From NCBI RefSeq assembly GCF_947491715.1, contig NZ_CANLKR010000048.1:1-34087 (forward strand): a stretch of 34,087 bases of DNA, read 5' to 3'. Under the pieces are notes generated by a model that did not search any database, was not told where the DNA came from, and saw only the letters and a list, made by a program, of their open reading frames with translations. The stretch comes from an uncultured Shewanella sp. Lineage in GTDB: Bacteria; Pseudomonadota; Gammaproteobacteria; Enterobacterales; Shewanellaceae. The translations under genes and the position numbers were made by a program. Of the stretch, positions 25,132-33,028 are shown one piece after another (the first letter of the stretch is position 1; the number at the start of each line of letters is the position of its first letter).

Positions 25132-27051
25132 ATGCCCGTTTATCAAACTAAAAAGATCAATAAATCGCTTCATCAAAGCGTTAATTTCAAACTGTTAACC
25201 AAGCAAAAATCATCTCAAGACCCCTGCAAAAAAACGACGAAAGGCCCTGGCCACAGTATTGCCCAGTTTCAGAAAAATCATTTTCAGAAAAATCAATTGC
25301 AGGTAACACCAAAAGCCCATCAAAGTGGGCAGGTTGCTCGTTCTACTGCTCAGATCCAAGATAGTATAATGCAAGATGTTGAGTTTGTGGATAAACGTCC
25401 TGCAGCTATTGCACAACGTAAGCTGCGAGAGTTGACTAACAATAGTTTGCAAGCCAAACAAACGGTACAGTTACAGGCTGTGGCGCAGAATGATATAGCT
25501 CAAATACAGCCCATTCAAAAGAAAGAAAACAAAACAGCACTTATTCAAGGTCAATTCTATCTGCAGGGAGCAAATGGGACAACAACTTGGATGAATCACG
25601 CACCAGATCCCACTATGTATGAAGATACAACAGAAACGAAGAGAAGTTTTTTTAGTACTTACCCAATATATAAACACAAGCTGCTTGATAGTCGAAGTTA
25701 TCCAACCACAGAAACTGATACTACCTTAGATCAAGCTCGAACCACAGGTGTGGTCCCACAAGCGTTAGTTACAGAGGTTTACAGTGTAGCCTCTGTCATT
25801 AACTCCCTGAGTAACCAGCAGAAAGCTAGTTTTGATGCAGCATATAGTACTTTAGGAACCTATTGCCGTGATGTAGATAAAACGAAAGTGATAGAGGGAG
25901 CCTTAACAAATGTACGTTCAGGGGCCTTGTTTAGTCCCACACAGCAAAATGCTAATGATGCCCGAGGAAAAGTTATTTTCCTAAAACGTTTCCGCTTAAT
26001 GGTGAATTATATTCAAAGTGTAGGGGAGCAAAAAATCGGGAAAGGCCCACAAAAAGTAAAGAATGTTTATTGGATTCAAAGCACTGGCTCTGATCCGCAT
26101 GCAGGTGGCCACCATGCACTGTTTTTAGTGAATAAGGTGAATAATCACAAGCAGCTCTACAAACCACATAGTTTAATGTTTGAAAACGCTTTTGTAGGGA
26201 AAAACGGAATTATTAGTGACCTCAATAAAAGTGCACAACAGCAAGACTACTTGCCTGTTATGGATATCAACCCGAATGCCCATACTGAAGAATTTGTAAC
26301 AAGAGTAGGTCATCAAGGAGATGCAACATATACCAATGCAAAACATGCCGAACATTTTGAGAAACTAGGAAGGCTAGAGCTTGTTTCGCATGTGTTTGGT
26401 GTTTCAGATTTACATGCAGAAAATATTCTATTTGGAGCCTCAGGCCCTGTTCCAATCGATTCTGAGGTAGCCGGTTCTTATCCTGATACAACAGGAATTG
26501 AATCTGGTATGGGACCTGGAAAAGTAAATGCGGCAAATGAATTTAACACTCCATCTGCTTTATATGTAAATGGTCAACAGCAGCGAATAAATAATCATCA
26601 GTTTAATGCTGGCAAGACAGCAATGAGTCATTTGATCAAAACAAGAAAACCAAGTCTTTTAAAAAAATGGCGAAAGCATCTTCGTGGGGTAGACAGTTTT
26701 AGAGTAGTGCCAATAGCGACAGGTACATTGGCAGGGTATCTCAAGGTTGCTCTGAATAACAAGCACAAAGCAGCCATGAAGGCTCAATTTACTCAGGATA
26801 TGACCACCTTTATTGGTAGTAATGAATTGGCTAAACATTTTAAATTGAAACTTACCAAAAAGAGCACAGAGCGTTTTTGGAACATTCTTCGAGGGGGAAC
26901 TTTACCTGCCTTTGAATTTCAGATGAAAACAGGCCAACTACTTATGGATGGTACAACGGTCGCTTACCCAACGATAAAAAATGTTACAGCCGAAACAAGT
27001 GTTCTAAAACTCAGTGAACTCGCCAAAGGGCGAATGAACGCATTGCCTTGA
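25132..27051 (+). CDS. Probable eCIS cargo toxin: eCIS-type leader fused to LanM-like dehydratase (DUF4135) domain
   Basis: 639 residues; AAGGGGA precedes the ATG. Residues 80-135 (VDKRPAAIAQRKLRELTNNS, later LQAVAQND and QKKENKT) match the leader that recurs in eCIS cargo and DUF4157 proteins. Residues about 310-540 resemble the LanM N-terminal dehydratase: SDPHAGGHH (321-323 in place of the LanM TDSH motif), YKPHSL (K344), TEEFV, VSDLHAENIL (D426, H428, N431), PIDSEV (D443) and FRVVPIAT (R524, T530). By recalled alignment these correspond to the phosphorylation and elimination residues of CylM. No LanC cyclase domain and no precursor peptide are present. A likely role is phosphorylation and dehydration of Ser/Thr in a target-cell protein; a plain kinase is the alternative. 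The DNA is distinct in style from serC and the gene stands alone upstream of the eCIS regulators. Confidence 0.72.
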   Translation: MPVYQTKKINKSLHQSVNFKLLTKQKSSQDPCKKTTKGPGHSIAQFQKNHFQKNQLQVTPKAHQSGQVARSTAQIQDSIMQDVEFVDKRPAAIAQRKLRELTNNSLQAKQTVQLQAVAQNDIAQIQPIQKKENKTALIQGQFYLQGANGTTTWMNHAPDPTMYEDTTETKRSFFSTYPIYKHKLLDSRSYPTTETDTTLDQARTTGVVPQALVTEVYSVASVINSLSNQQKASFDAAYSTLGTYCRDVDKTKVIEGALTNVRSGALFSPTQQNANDARGKVIFLKRFRLMVNYIQSVGEQKIGKGPQKVKNVYWIQSTGSDPHAGGHHALFLVNKVNNHKQLYKPHSLMFENAFVGKNGIISDLNKSAQQQDYLPVMDINPNAHTEEFVTRVGHQGDATYTNAKHAEHFEKLGRLELVSHVFGVSDLHAENILFGASGPVPIDSEVAGSYPDTTGIESGMGPGKVNAANEFNTPSALYVNGQQQRINNHQFNAGKTAMSHLIKTRKPSLLKKWRKHLRGVDSFRVVPIATGTLAGYLKVALNNKHKAAMKAQFTQDMTTFIGSNELAKHFKLKLTKKSTERFWNILRGGTLPAFEFQMKTGQLLMDGTTVAYPTIKNVTAETSVLKLSELAKGRMNALP

Positions 27052-27264
27052 TTTTTCTTAATAGGAAGAGATTAAAACGCCTTTTAACCCCATTTTTACT
27101 CTTGGCTTAAAATGAAGATTCCCGACAGTTTGTAGAACATTTGCAATTGAATCATGGCGGTATTTTTATCTCTAGTGTGGGATGAACTTTATTGTGAACA
27201 TTTCTATTTTTTATTATCGCTACCTACATTCTATATGTGTTTCTATTGCCTGAGATAAGAAAAA

Positions 27265-27349
27265 CTTGCCCACTCAACTCTTGCCCACTCAACAAAGGTT
27301 GGGCGGGCAAGGGCTGTGGCGGCATGAATGCACTTCATTCACGCCGCCA
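27265..27349. repeat. Two adjacent strong stem-loops after the cargo gene
   Basis: A 15-base unit (CTTGCCCACTCAACT) occurs twice in tandem from 27265. Its second copy pairs with GGGCAAG at 27305-27311 (CTTGCCC and AAC arms). Next, TGGCGGC-a-TGAATG (27317-27330) pairs with CATTCA-c-GCCGCCA (27336-27349) around a 5-base loop. Neither is followed by a clean T-run. They sit between the cargo gene and the convergent regulator and may form the shared 3' ends. The remaining bases 27052-27264 show nothing recognisable. Confidence 0.55.
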
Positions 27350-27360
27350 TAAAGAGTGTG

Positions 27361-27600
27361 ACTTTTTAGTCTTGCTTTAAACCATCTTCTTCTCCCTCAT
27401 AAAAAAACATATTGCACTCGATATTGTTGAGGTGATACGCCACTTTTAGTCTTGTTTTAAACCATCTTCTTCTTTCTGATAAAAGGCATATCACACTCGA
27501 TATTGTTTAGGTGATGCGCCACTTTTAGTCTTGTTTTAAACCATCTTCTTCTTTCTGATAAACGGCATATTGCGTTCGATATTGCTTGGGTGATAGCCCT
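27361..27600 (-). repeat. 80-bp tandem triplication of the AraC gene 3' end
   Basis: Three imperfect direct copies begin at 27361, 27442 and 27522 (periods 81 and 80). Each encodes on the minus strand a version of the C-terminus with SPKQYR..YA.YQKEEDGLKQD and its stop; the rightmost copy belongs to the open frame, and the other two are downstream and carry mutations such as an internal stop. Recombination between tandem regulator copies, or replication slippage, could have left these ends. Confidence 0.85.
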
Positions 27601-28346
27601 GAGTATTGTTTAAATGCGGTGGAAAAATGGTTGGAGTCCTTATAACCCACTGTGTAGGTGATGTCAGCAATGGATTGCTGGGTGTGGATGAGTAATTGCG
27701 ATGCTTTTTCCATGCGTTGCTTTTTGAGCCAATTGAGCGGTGTTGCACCGTAATAGGTTTTAAAGGCTAAAGACAGCTTATTGCGGTTAGTGGCCATTTT
27801 GCTCACAACTTGACTGAGATTGACGTCATTGCTCATTTCAGACAATAAGTAGTGGGCTGCCTTCTCGGCCAGAGTCAGCAGTGGATTGGCCAGTATAGGC
27901 GCTTCTTGATTGACACTGTGGTGTTCTTTTTCTTTTTCAATACAAGCTTTACAGATTATTTTTTTTTACGGCTTGTCAAGCAAAGCTGCTGCACACGGAG
28001 TTGCAGTTCTGCTTCGATGAGGGGGGCGTAACATAAGTCGCTAATGTTTGCGGCGAATAGTAATGTCCTTTTAGTGTTATCCAAGTCCGTTAAGGCCAGA
28101 ATAGGGGGAAGAGTGGCGTAGGTTTGTCTTAAGTCATTCGTGAGTGCGTTGAGAATATCGGTGACGTGTTCCGAGGCCGTTTGCGTGAGATCCATGATAA
28201 TGAGATCCACTTGTATATGAACATAATTTTGCAGGTTATCCCTTTCTAAAGTATGCAGATCATAGCTTTCTTGGCAGAGTGACTGATTGAGCAGAGTTAA
28301 GGCGGCAGAGTTGACATTAATAGCGAAGATTTTTTTTTAAACTCAT
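27525..28346 (-). pseudogene. Receiver-AraC response regulator broken at two A9 tracts (pseudogene or slippage-dependent)
   Basis: AAAGGA and ATG at 28346 start a frame that after MSLKK leaves phase in a run of nine A (T run 28330-28338 on plus). Removing one A gives KIFAINVNSAALTLLNQSLC, then VDLIIMDL and LPPILALTDLDN, a receiver-like domain, to 27956. There a second run of nine A (27959-27967) puts a stop in frame; one more A restores IICKACIEKEKEHHS and joins the AraC-type DNA-binding domain (27845 to 27525: NLSQVVSKMATNRNKLSLAF and the SIADITYTVGYKDSNHFSTA second helix-turn-helix). The corrected product is about 273 residues. Because the two shifts cancel, the start codon and the AraC part are in the same phase. 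It lies divergent from the RfaH-like gene and probably controls the eCIS locus. Confidence 0.75.
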
Positions 28347-28695
28347 GATGATTTCCTTTTAATATTAAGCCGTTATTGGCTGTTAACATTGTTAACATTT
28401 TTGAATCAAAAGGTCTATTACATCCTGTTACATTTGGTTTTGCTCATTTTCACATACTGATGCTATTGCTGAGTTGGCACGTGAAATGACCTGTCAATAC
28501 TCATTCTTTTTGGGGGGCGATTTAGTGCATAAAGTCAAGATGCTTGTGCATTTTTCGAAGGCGGGCCTAAGGGGGAATGCCCTATTCTTTTTCCTGAAGC
28601 AAGGGGGAAATAAAAACCTGATGAGCGGCCATTGATTGAATAAGTGAAAGTGATTGAATGAGTGAGACAAGCATTCCAATAGCCAATAGCAAAAA

Positions 28696-28708
28696 GGGCG
28701 GAGCGTGC
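28696..28708 (+). promoter_or_regulatory. ops-like element, copy 1
   Basis: GGGCGGAGCGTGC resembles the RfaH-loading ops sequence GGCGGTAGCGTGC with one T missing. It is located in the leader of an RfaH-like gene and is repeated 154 bases downstream. Confidence 0.4.
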
Positions 28709-28849
28709 CACAAGGTTTATTGAATGCTTTACTCAATCAATGTCCTACTGAGTGCTTGATTGATTGATTGAGTGAAAGTGAAAGTGAAAGTGAAAGAGTT
28801 AGCGCAGCGCGACTGAATTGATAGCAAAACAATAGCCAAAAGCAAAAAA

Positions 28850-28862
28850 GGGCGGAGCGTGC
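28850..28862 (+). promoter_or_regulatory. ops-like element, copy 2, overlapping the RBS of the RfaH-like gene
   Basis: The same GGGCGGAGCGTGC lies 4 bases before the ATG at 28867. GGAG within it (28854-28857) is also the likely Shine-Dalgarno with 9-base spacing, so the motif could serve translation, antiterminator loading, or both. Confidence 0.45.
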
Positions 28863-28866
28863 ACCC

Positions 28867-29403
28867 ATGTCAGACAATGAAAAGCTGCAGTCACAATGGT
28901 ATGTGCTGCAAACTAAACCCAATACAGAAATCAGCTTAAGTGAATTGATCAATTCCAATACTGAGGTGGACATTTGGAATATTCACTGTTACTTACCCAC
29001 TCTCAAACAAGGGGCAAAAACCCTGCCCATGTTTAAAGGTTACTTGTTTGTCTGTCACGACGAGAACGGTTTTCATCAACTGAATTATCAAACCGGAGTT
29101 AAGTGCTATGTGCGCTTTGGCGGTATGCCCAGTAAAATACGTGCTCGAGATATTGAGTTAATGCACCAAGTCGAAGCGCACTTTAATGGGGTCAATTCAG
29201 TGGACTCATATCTTGTTAAAGGAATGCGAGTGCGGATCACAACGGGGGTGCTGGCCGGCCGTACAGGCGTGTTAATGGACTCACCCAAAGGCAAAAAAGT
29301 GGCATTAGAAATCGAAAACCTAGGCCGGAGTTTACTGGTGCAGGTGCCGCCATCAGACTTATTAGTCCTGGACAATATGGACAGTATCAATAATACAGCG
29401 TAA
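28867..29403 (+). CDS. RfaH/NusG-like transcription antiterminator
   Basis: 178-residue NusG paralogue. The NGN domain is at about residues 9-110 (QWYVLQTKPNTEISLSELI, then TLPMFKGYLFV in place of the RfaH PLFPRYLFV block, and GVKCYVRFGGMPSKI). The KOW domain is at about 117-170 (VKGMRVRITTGVLAGRTGVL, then SLLVQVPPSDL). RfaH-type factors bind RNA polymerase at ops elements and let it read through long, poorly translated operons. Serratia Afp has a comparable activator, AnfA1, so its place at the head of eCIS genes fits control of the whole operon. GGAG is 9 bases upstream of the ATG. Confidence 0.88.
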   Translation: MSDNEKLQSQWYVLQTKPNTEISLSELINSNTEVDIWNIHCYLPTLKQGAKTLPMFKGYLFVCHDENGFHQLNYQTGVKCYVRFGGMPSKIRARDIELMHQVEAHFNGVNSVDSYLVKGMRVRITTGVLAGRTGVLMDSPKGKKVALEIENLGRSLLVQVPPSDLLVLDNMDSINNTA

Positions 29404-29409
29404 TCAAGT

Positions 29410-29739
29410 TATACCCGTGATACTTCAAGATGCCTGTTTTCAGAGTGCGTAAAAGTGCCTAATTCAAGGCGCATGATTGCAGAAATGCTTATTGCCTTTT
29501 CAAGTTATGCAACACAGAAGTAGCTGCTTTTACCCACTCCCAACGGGTTGGCCTCTTTATATGTAAAAGCAAGGCCTTTTATACTGCGTTACTGAACACC
29601 GACTTAGAATCACTAAGCCCGCTGTTCAGCTGACCATCAAGGATGATGGAAATGTCATTTATGCAGGAGCAATTAATGACCTTGTCTAAAAGGCTTTTAA
29701 TTCCAACTGAATCCTGCATCTTGAAGTATCACGGGTATA
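29410..29739 (+). mobile_element. MITE-like element, copy A, between the RfaH-like and ATPase genes
   Basis: 330-bp non-coding element bounded by a perfect 24-bp terminal inverted repeat (29410-29433 and 29716-29739) beginning TATACCCGTGATACTTCAAG. Internal sequence 29569-29620 matches the reverse complement of 32057-32108 in copy B at about 46 of 52 positions. No transposase frame is present, so mobilisation would need a helper. No clear target duplication beyond the terminal TA is visible. It lies in the presumed eCIS operon and may add transcriptional structure there. Confidence 0.85.
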
Positions 29740-29862
29740 GTAAAGGTCAATGTTAACAAAGCAATGAATAAGTTTATTCAGCAAGATCAATATAATATTT
29801 CTGAGTCTACTGATATTGAATAAAACCAGGTGAGGTTTGAAAAGGGACATAAAGGAGGGAGC

Positions 29863-31950
29863 ATGGCACACGCCGCTGATCTTGTTAATCCAGAGCAAAA
29901 TCAATATTTAGAACAAGCATTAGTCAATACATTGAGCCAACAGCTTTACACCTTAGGGCAAGCCATTAAACAAGGAGAAGATCAACCTAAGTTATCTCTT
30001 TTACTGCAAGCTTTTCATGACAGTATGGATACTTATATTCATTCTCCTGCGATGCAATCGCTACAAGTGGGGTTTGGACTGACTGAACTTGAGTTGAGGC
30101 TTATAGGTCTCGTTTTTATCACGACACTGGAGCCTGATACCTTGACCCATTTTTTAGGCTTGAGTTGGTTTGAACAAGGGCCGAGTTTGTCATTAGAGCG
30201 GGTATTATTACTGAGTAAAAACCAGCAACAGAGCAAAATAACCTGCTTAGAAGAGATGTTGACTTCTATGCAGGCATTTCAGTGGGGAATACTGTCAAGT
30301 CCAGAGCAAACACAGCCGCTTATCCATTCATTGCTGCTGGCTCCCGATGTCTTTAGGCATTTATTGGGGGAGCAGGTGAGTGTTGAGATGCAATCGACAA
30401 AGGTTCAGTTGCTGAGATCAAATGAGGATGTGGCGATTAAAATAGGCTTTGCCGACTTGCTCAAACATTCATTAGCACAGGTGAATATTGTCAGTGGGTT
30501 AGCCCATGACGATCGTTGTGGGTTAGTGGCACAATTTGCTCATCAAAACCAGCGACCTTGGCACCACGTCAGTTTTAATGCATCACAAGATACTGACCGA
30601 CATGACATGATCTTGGCTTTTCGGCAAATGAGATTGATGGCGAATAGGCAAACCTGCTATATCTATTGGCCTGACTTACTCGATTATGTGCTGAGCGCTG
30701 GGGAGACTGAAGGGATATTATCCTTGTTACTATCCAATCGGCGTTGGGTGTTTTTTTGTGATCCTATTAACGAGCATACGGATCAGGTGATTGAGCAAAG
30801 CGGTGGTGTTAACAGCGAATTAAATTGGTTCGATAGTCACCGTCTTAGGCAATACCTCAACCAAAATCAGGTGATTTCGCTGCGATTAACCGCACCTGAG
30901 CCAAAACAATTAACCCAAGCTTGGCTGGCGATATCTGAGGTGTTAGTGAAAACCTTTAGCGGAACACTGAGGCCGCTGACGCCGAGTGACGCCGCTTATC
31001 TGGCGAATTTATATCCGTTGACGCCTGCCGTGATGAGCCAAGTTAACGCCCATGTGATCGCGCTGCTCGATAGGTGTCATGACAGCGATCCTTTGCTTAG
31101 CCTATTGCAGCAAGCCTGCCTGCAAGCAAACAGTACCAGTCAGGGGCAATTGGCCAAATTGAGTCAGCCTCGATATCAACTCAGTGACATGATCTTAAAT
31201 GATAATACCCAAGCGCAATTACAAGACTTGATAGACAGACTGGTTTACCGTTCTCAATTAACTCAAGCCTTGCCGCATTTTGTCCCCGGTGTCCAAGCCC
31301 TCTTTTGGGGGAAACCCGGCACAGGTAAATCCATGGCAGCAGAGGCCATTGCGGGGCAGCTAAAATTGCCCTTATATAAAGTTAATTTAGCCAATGTGGC
31401 CAGTAAATGGATAGGGGAGTCTGAAAAGCATTTAGCCAAGTTGTTTGATGATGCACAAAAACAAAATGCGGTACTGTTATTTGATGAGGCAGACGCCATT
31501 TTTGCTAAGCGCAGTGAGGTGGAGTCCAGTCATGATAAAAATGCCAACATGGGGGTGAGTTTTTTATTGCAGCGCATGGAAACCTATACCGGATTGTTGT
31601 TACTCAGCACCAACTTTAAAAGTAATCTAGATGATGCCTTTTTGCGCCGTTTTCATGGTGTGGTGGAGTTTACCATGCCTGATGAGCATTTGCGTTTTCA
31701 ATTGTGGCAACGGGCGTGGAGTCGCAGCATTTCGATTGCATCAGGCATTAACTTGCAGGCCTTAGCACAGCAATTTGAATTTACCCCCTCACAAATCAAC
31801 AATATTGCCGAAAGAGCGCTACTTTACGCTTTTAAAGCGCAACAACAAACCATCAGTAAAGCCCTGCTAGGTAAGGCCATTACCCGTGAACTCGAGAAGC
31901 AAAATGCGGGCTTCCTCGCCGAACAAAAACTCAGCCTCTGGTTGGCATGA
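29863..31950 (+). CDS. eCIS AAA+ ATPase (Afp15/Pvc15-like)
   Basis: 695-residue AAA+ protein. The C-terminal ATPase domain has Walker A FWGKPGTGKS (K489), Walker B AVLLFDEADAIFAKR (D541 and E542), sensor-1 region LLLLSTNFKSNLDDAFLRRF and a lid with SQINNIAERALLYAF. The long N-terminal half (LNPEQ-like start, LGLTELELRLIGLVF) is the helical region typical of the ATPase found at the Afp15/Pvc15 position of Afp, PVC and MAC clusters. It is thought to act in particle assembly. AAGGAGG precedes the ATG at 29863; the in-frame GTG at 29830 is less likely. MITE-like elements flank it on both sides in opposite orientation. Confidence 0.85.
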   Translation: MAHAADLVNPEQNQYLEQALVNTLSQQLYTLGQAIKQGEDQPKLSLLLQAFHDSMDTYIHSPAMQSLQVGFGLTELELRLIGLVFITTLEPDTLTHFLGLSWFEQGPSLSLERVLLLSKNQQQSKITCLEEMLTSMQAFQWGILSSPEQTQPLIHSLLLAPDVFRHLLGEQVSVEMQSTKVQLLRSNEDVAIKIGFADLLKHSLAQVNIVSGLAHDDRCGLVAQFAHQNQRPWHHVSFNASQDTDRHDMILAFRQMRLMANRQTCYIYWPDLLDYVLSAGETEGILSLLLSNRRWVFFCDPINEHTDQVIEQSGGVNSELNWFDSHRLRQYLNQNQVISLRLTAPEPKQLTQAWLAISEVLVKTFSGTLRPLTPSDAAYLANLYPLTPAVMSQVNAHVIALLDRCHDSDPLLSLLQQACLQANSTSQGQLAKLSQPRYQLSDMILNDNTQAQLQDLIDRLVYRSQLTQALPHFVPGVQALFWGKPGTGKSMAAEAIAGQLKLPLYKVNLANVASKWIGESEKHLAKLFDDAQKQNAVLLFDEADAIFAKRSEVESSHDKNANMGVSFLLQRMETYTGLLLLSTNFKSNLDDAFLRRFHGVVEFTMPDEHLRFQLWQRAWSRSISIASGINLQALAQQFEFTPSQINNIAERALLYAFKAQQQTISKALLGKAITRELEKQNAGFLAEQKLSLWLA

Positions 31951-31985
31951 CAAAGCCTGTGACGAGTAGGCTAATAAAATGCATC

Positions 31986-32267
31986 TATACCCAAACCACT
32001 TGAAGATGCAGGATTCAGCTGGAATTAAAACGCGTTTAGGCAAGGCATTGAGTTGAGGGCTTAGTTATTCTAAGTTGATATTCAATAACGCAGAATAAAA
32101 GGCCTTGCTTTTACATATAAAGAGGCCAGCCCGTTGGGAGCCTGTAAAAAGACTAATTTCTACGTTGCATCACCTCAAAAGGCAATAAGCATTCTTTCAA
32201 TAATGCACCTTGAACTAAGCCTTTTTACGGGCTCTGAAAACATGCACTTTCAAGTGGTTTGGGTATA
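31986..32267 (-). mobile_element. MITE-like element, copy B, between the ATPase and tail-terminator genes
   Basis: 282-bp element with terminal inverted repeats at 31986-32009 and 32244-32267, matching at about 22 of 24 positions and beginning TATACCCAAACCACTTGAAG. The internal part is homologous to copy A in reverse orientation, including the segment at 32057-32108. No open frame for a transposase. It separates two genes that in other eCIS clusters are adjacent. Confidence 0.83.
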
Positions 32268-32313
32268 AGTCAGGTGAGGTTACATAAAAGTGTTTCAATA
32301 ATAAGGAAAAACT

Positions 32314-32925
32314 ATGGATCCGCTTGTGCTCCAAAAAACACAAAAGGCACTAGATTCCCTCATTCGAGAAAAAGTCTTTAGTTTAAACCCCAGCGCCGAA
32401 GAGCTTGAATTAAGTTTTATTGCGCCCAACAGTGAGTTTGTCGCAGAGCTGGGTAACAGCCCTGTGATTAATTGTTATCTCATTGCGATTAATGAAGATA
32501 AAAGCCGCAGGCGCAGTGAGCCCATGCGCACGCGCTTAGATGAAACAAAAACCCGGCGCACATTACATAAAGAACCTCGGTATGTGGACATCAGTTATAT
32601 GCTCACCGTCTGGTGTAAAGACAAACGCGGCAGCGCCGAGATTGAACACTTACTCATGGGATACCTGATTTGCGGCCTAGGCATGTTCGATTTTATGCCA
32701 GAAGACATGCTTGCGTTGCATCAGTTCGATCCCAATCCCTATGGCATACGCTTTACGCTATTTGGCAGTGAATACAGTGACAAAATCAGCGGTCAAGTTT
32801 GGCAAGCCATGGGCTCAACCCCCAAACCCAGTTTGATGTTGTCCCTGTCGGTCCCTGTTGCCGTGCATGAACCCACGCATTTACCTGTGATCAGGGAAAT
32901 TGATCGGGCGCTGAGTAAGAAATAA
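32314..32925 (+). CDS. eCIS tail terminator / cap protein (DUF4255, Pvc16-like)
   Basis: 203 residues. It resembles the DUF4255/Pvc16 N-terminal family: an N-terminal helix (VLQKTQKALDSLIREKV), then INCYLIAINEDKSRRRSE, a basic loop, EPRYVDISYMLTVWCKDK, and EIEHLLMGYLICGL, with PSLMLSLSVPVAV near the end. Afp16/Pvc16-type proteins cap the distal end of the contractile tail and set its completion. AAGGA lies upstream of the ATG. It follows the ATPase after copy B of the MITE-like element and precedes the fibre gene by about 100 bases, the expected type of order for an eCIS. Confidence 0.85.
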   Translation: MDPLVLQKTQKALDSLIREKVFSLNPSAEELELSFIAPNSEFVAELGNSPVINCYLIAINEDKSRRRSEPMRTRLDETKTRRTLHKEPRYVDISYMLTVWCKDKRGSAEIEHLLMGYLICGLGMFDFMPEDMLALHQFDPNPYGIRFTLFGSEYSDKISGQVWQAMGSTPKPSLMLSLSVPVAVHEPTHLPVIREIDRALSKK

Positions 32926-33028
32926 TGCCCTTTAAGGGGAAAGCAGAGCAAGCCGCGATTGCTCTGTGGCTTAATCGAACGACTTGATTGTCCAAATACC
33001 TCCATCCTATTGTTAATTAGGTTTTCAC

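Larger units (their letters stand above)
28347..28866. promoter_or_regulatory. Repeat-rich divergent control region
   Basis: 520 bases between the receiver-AraC gene and the RfaH-like gene. An imperfect duplication is present: a block with CAATAGCCAATAGC, A-run and GGGCGGAGCGTGC ends at 28708 and recurs ending at 28862, with related TTGA/TGAAAG-rich sequence before each. The second copy holds (TTGA)4 at 28756-28771 and (TGAAAG)4 at 28773-28796. The tetramer and hexamer runs are expanded relative to the first copy. It must hold promoters for both genes, which I cannot place. Confidence 0.6.

Noticed and set aside
25132..27051. A lanthipeptide biosynthesis gene cluster
   Set aside because: No LanC-type zinc cyclase domain, no precursor peptide and no LanT-type transporter are present; the eCIS-type leader and neighbours favour a cargo role.
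28494..28736. 80-codon minus-strand frame
   Set aside because: Located in the repeat-rich control region with no ribosome-binding site or recognisable domain.
28756..28796. Possible CRISPR-like repeats
   Set aside because: These are short perfect microsatellites (4 and 6 bases) with no spacers, and no cas genes are present in the window.
28737..28973. Minus-strand frame with a LSLSLSLSL run
   Set aside because: The run is the (TGAAAG)4 repeat read antisense, and the frame overlaps the RfaH-like gene start.
29410..29739. Complete insertion sequence with transposase
   Set aside because: The ends are perfect inverted repeats but the 330-bp interior has no meaningful open frame, so it is treated as a non-autonomous element.
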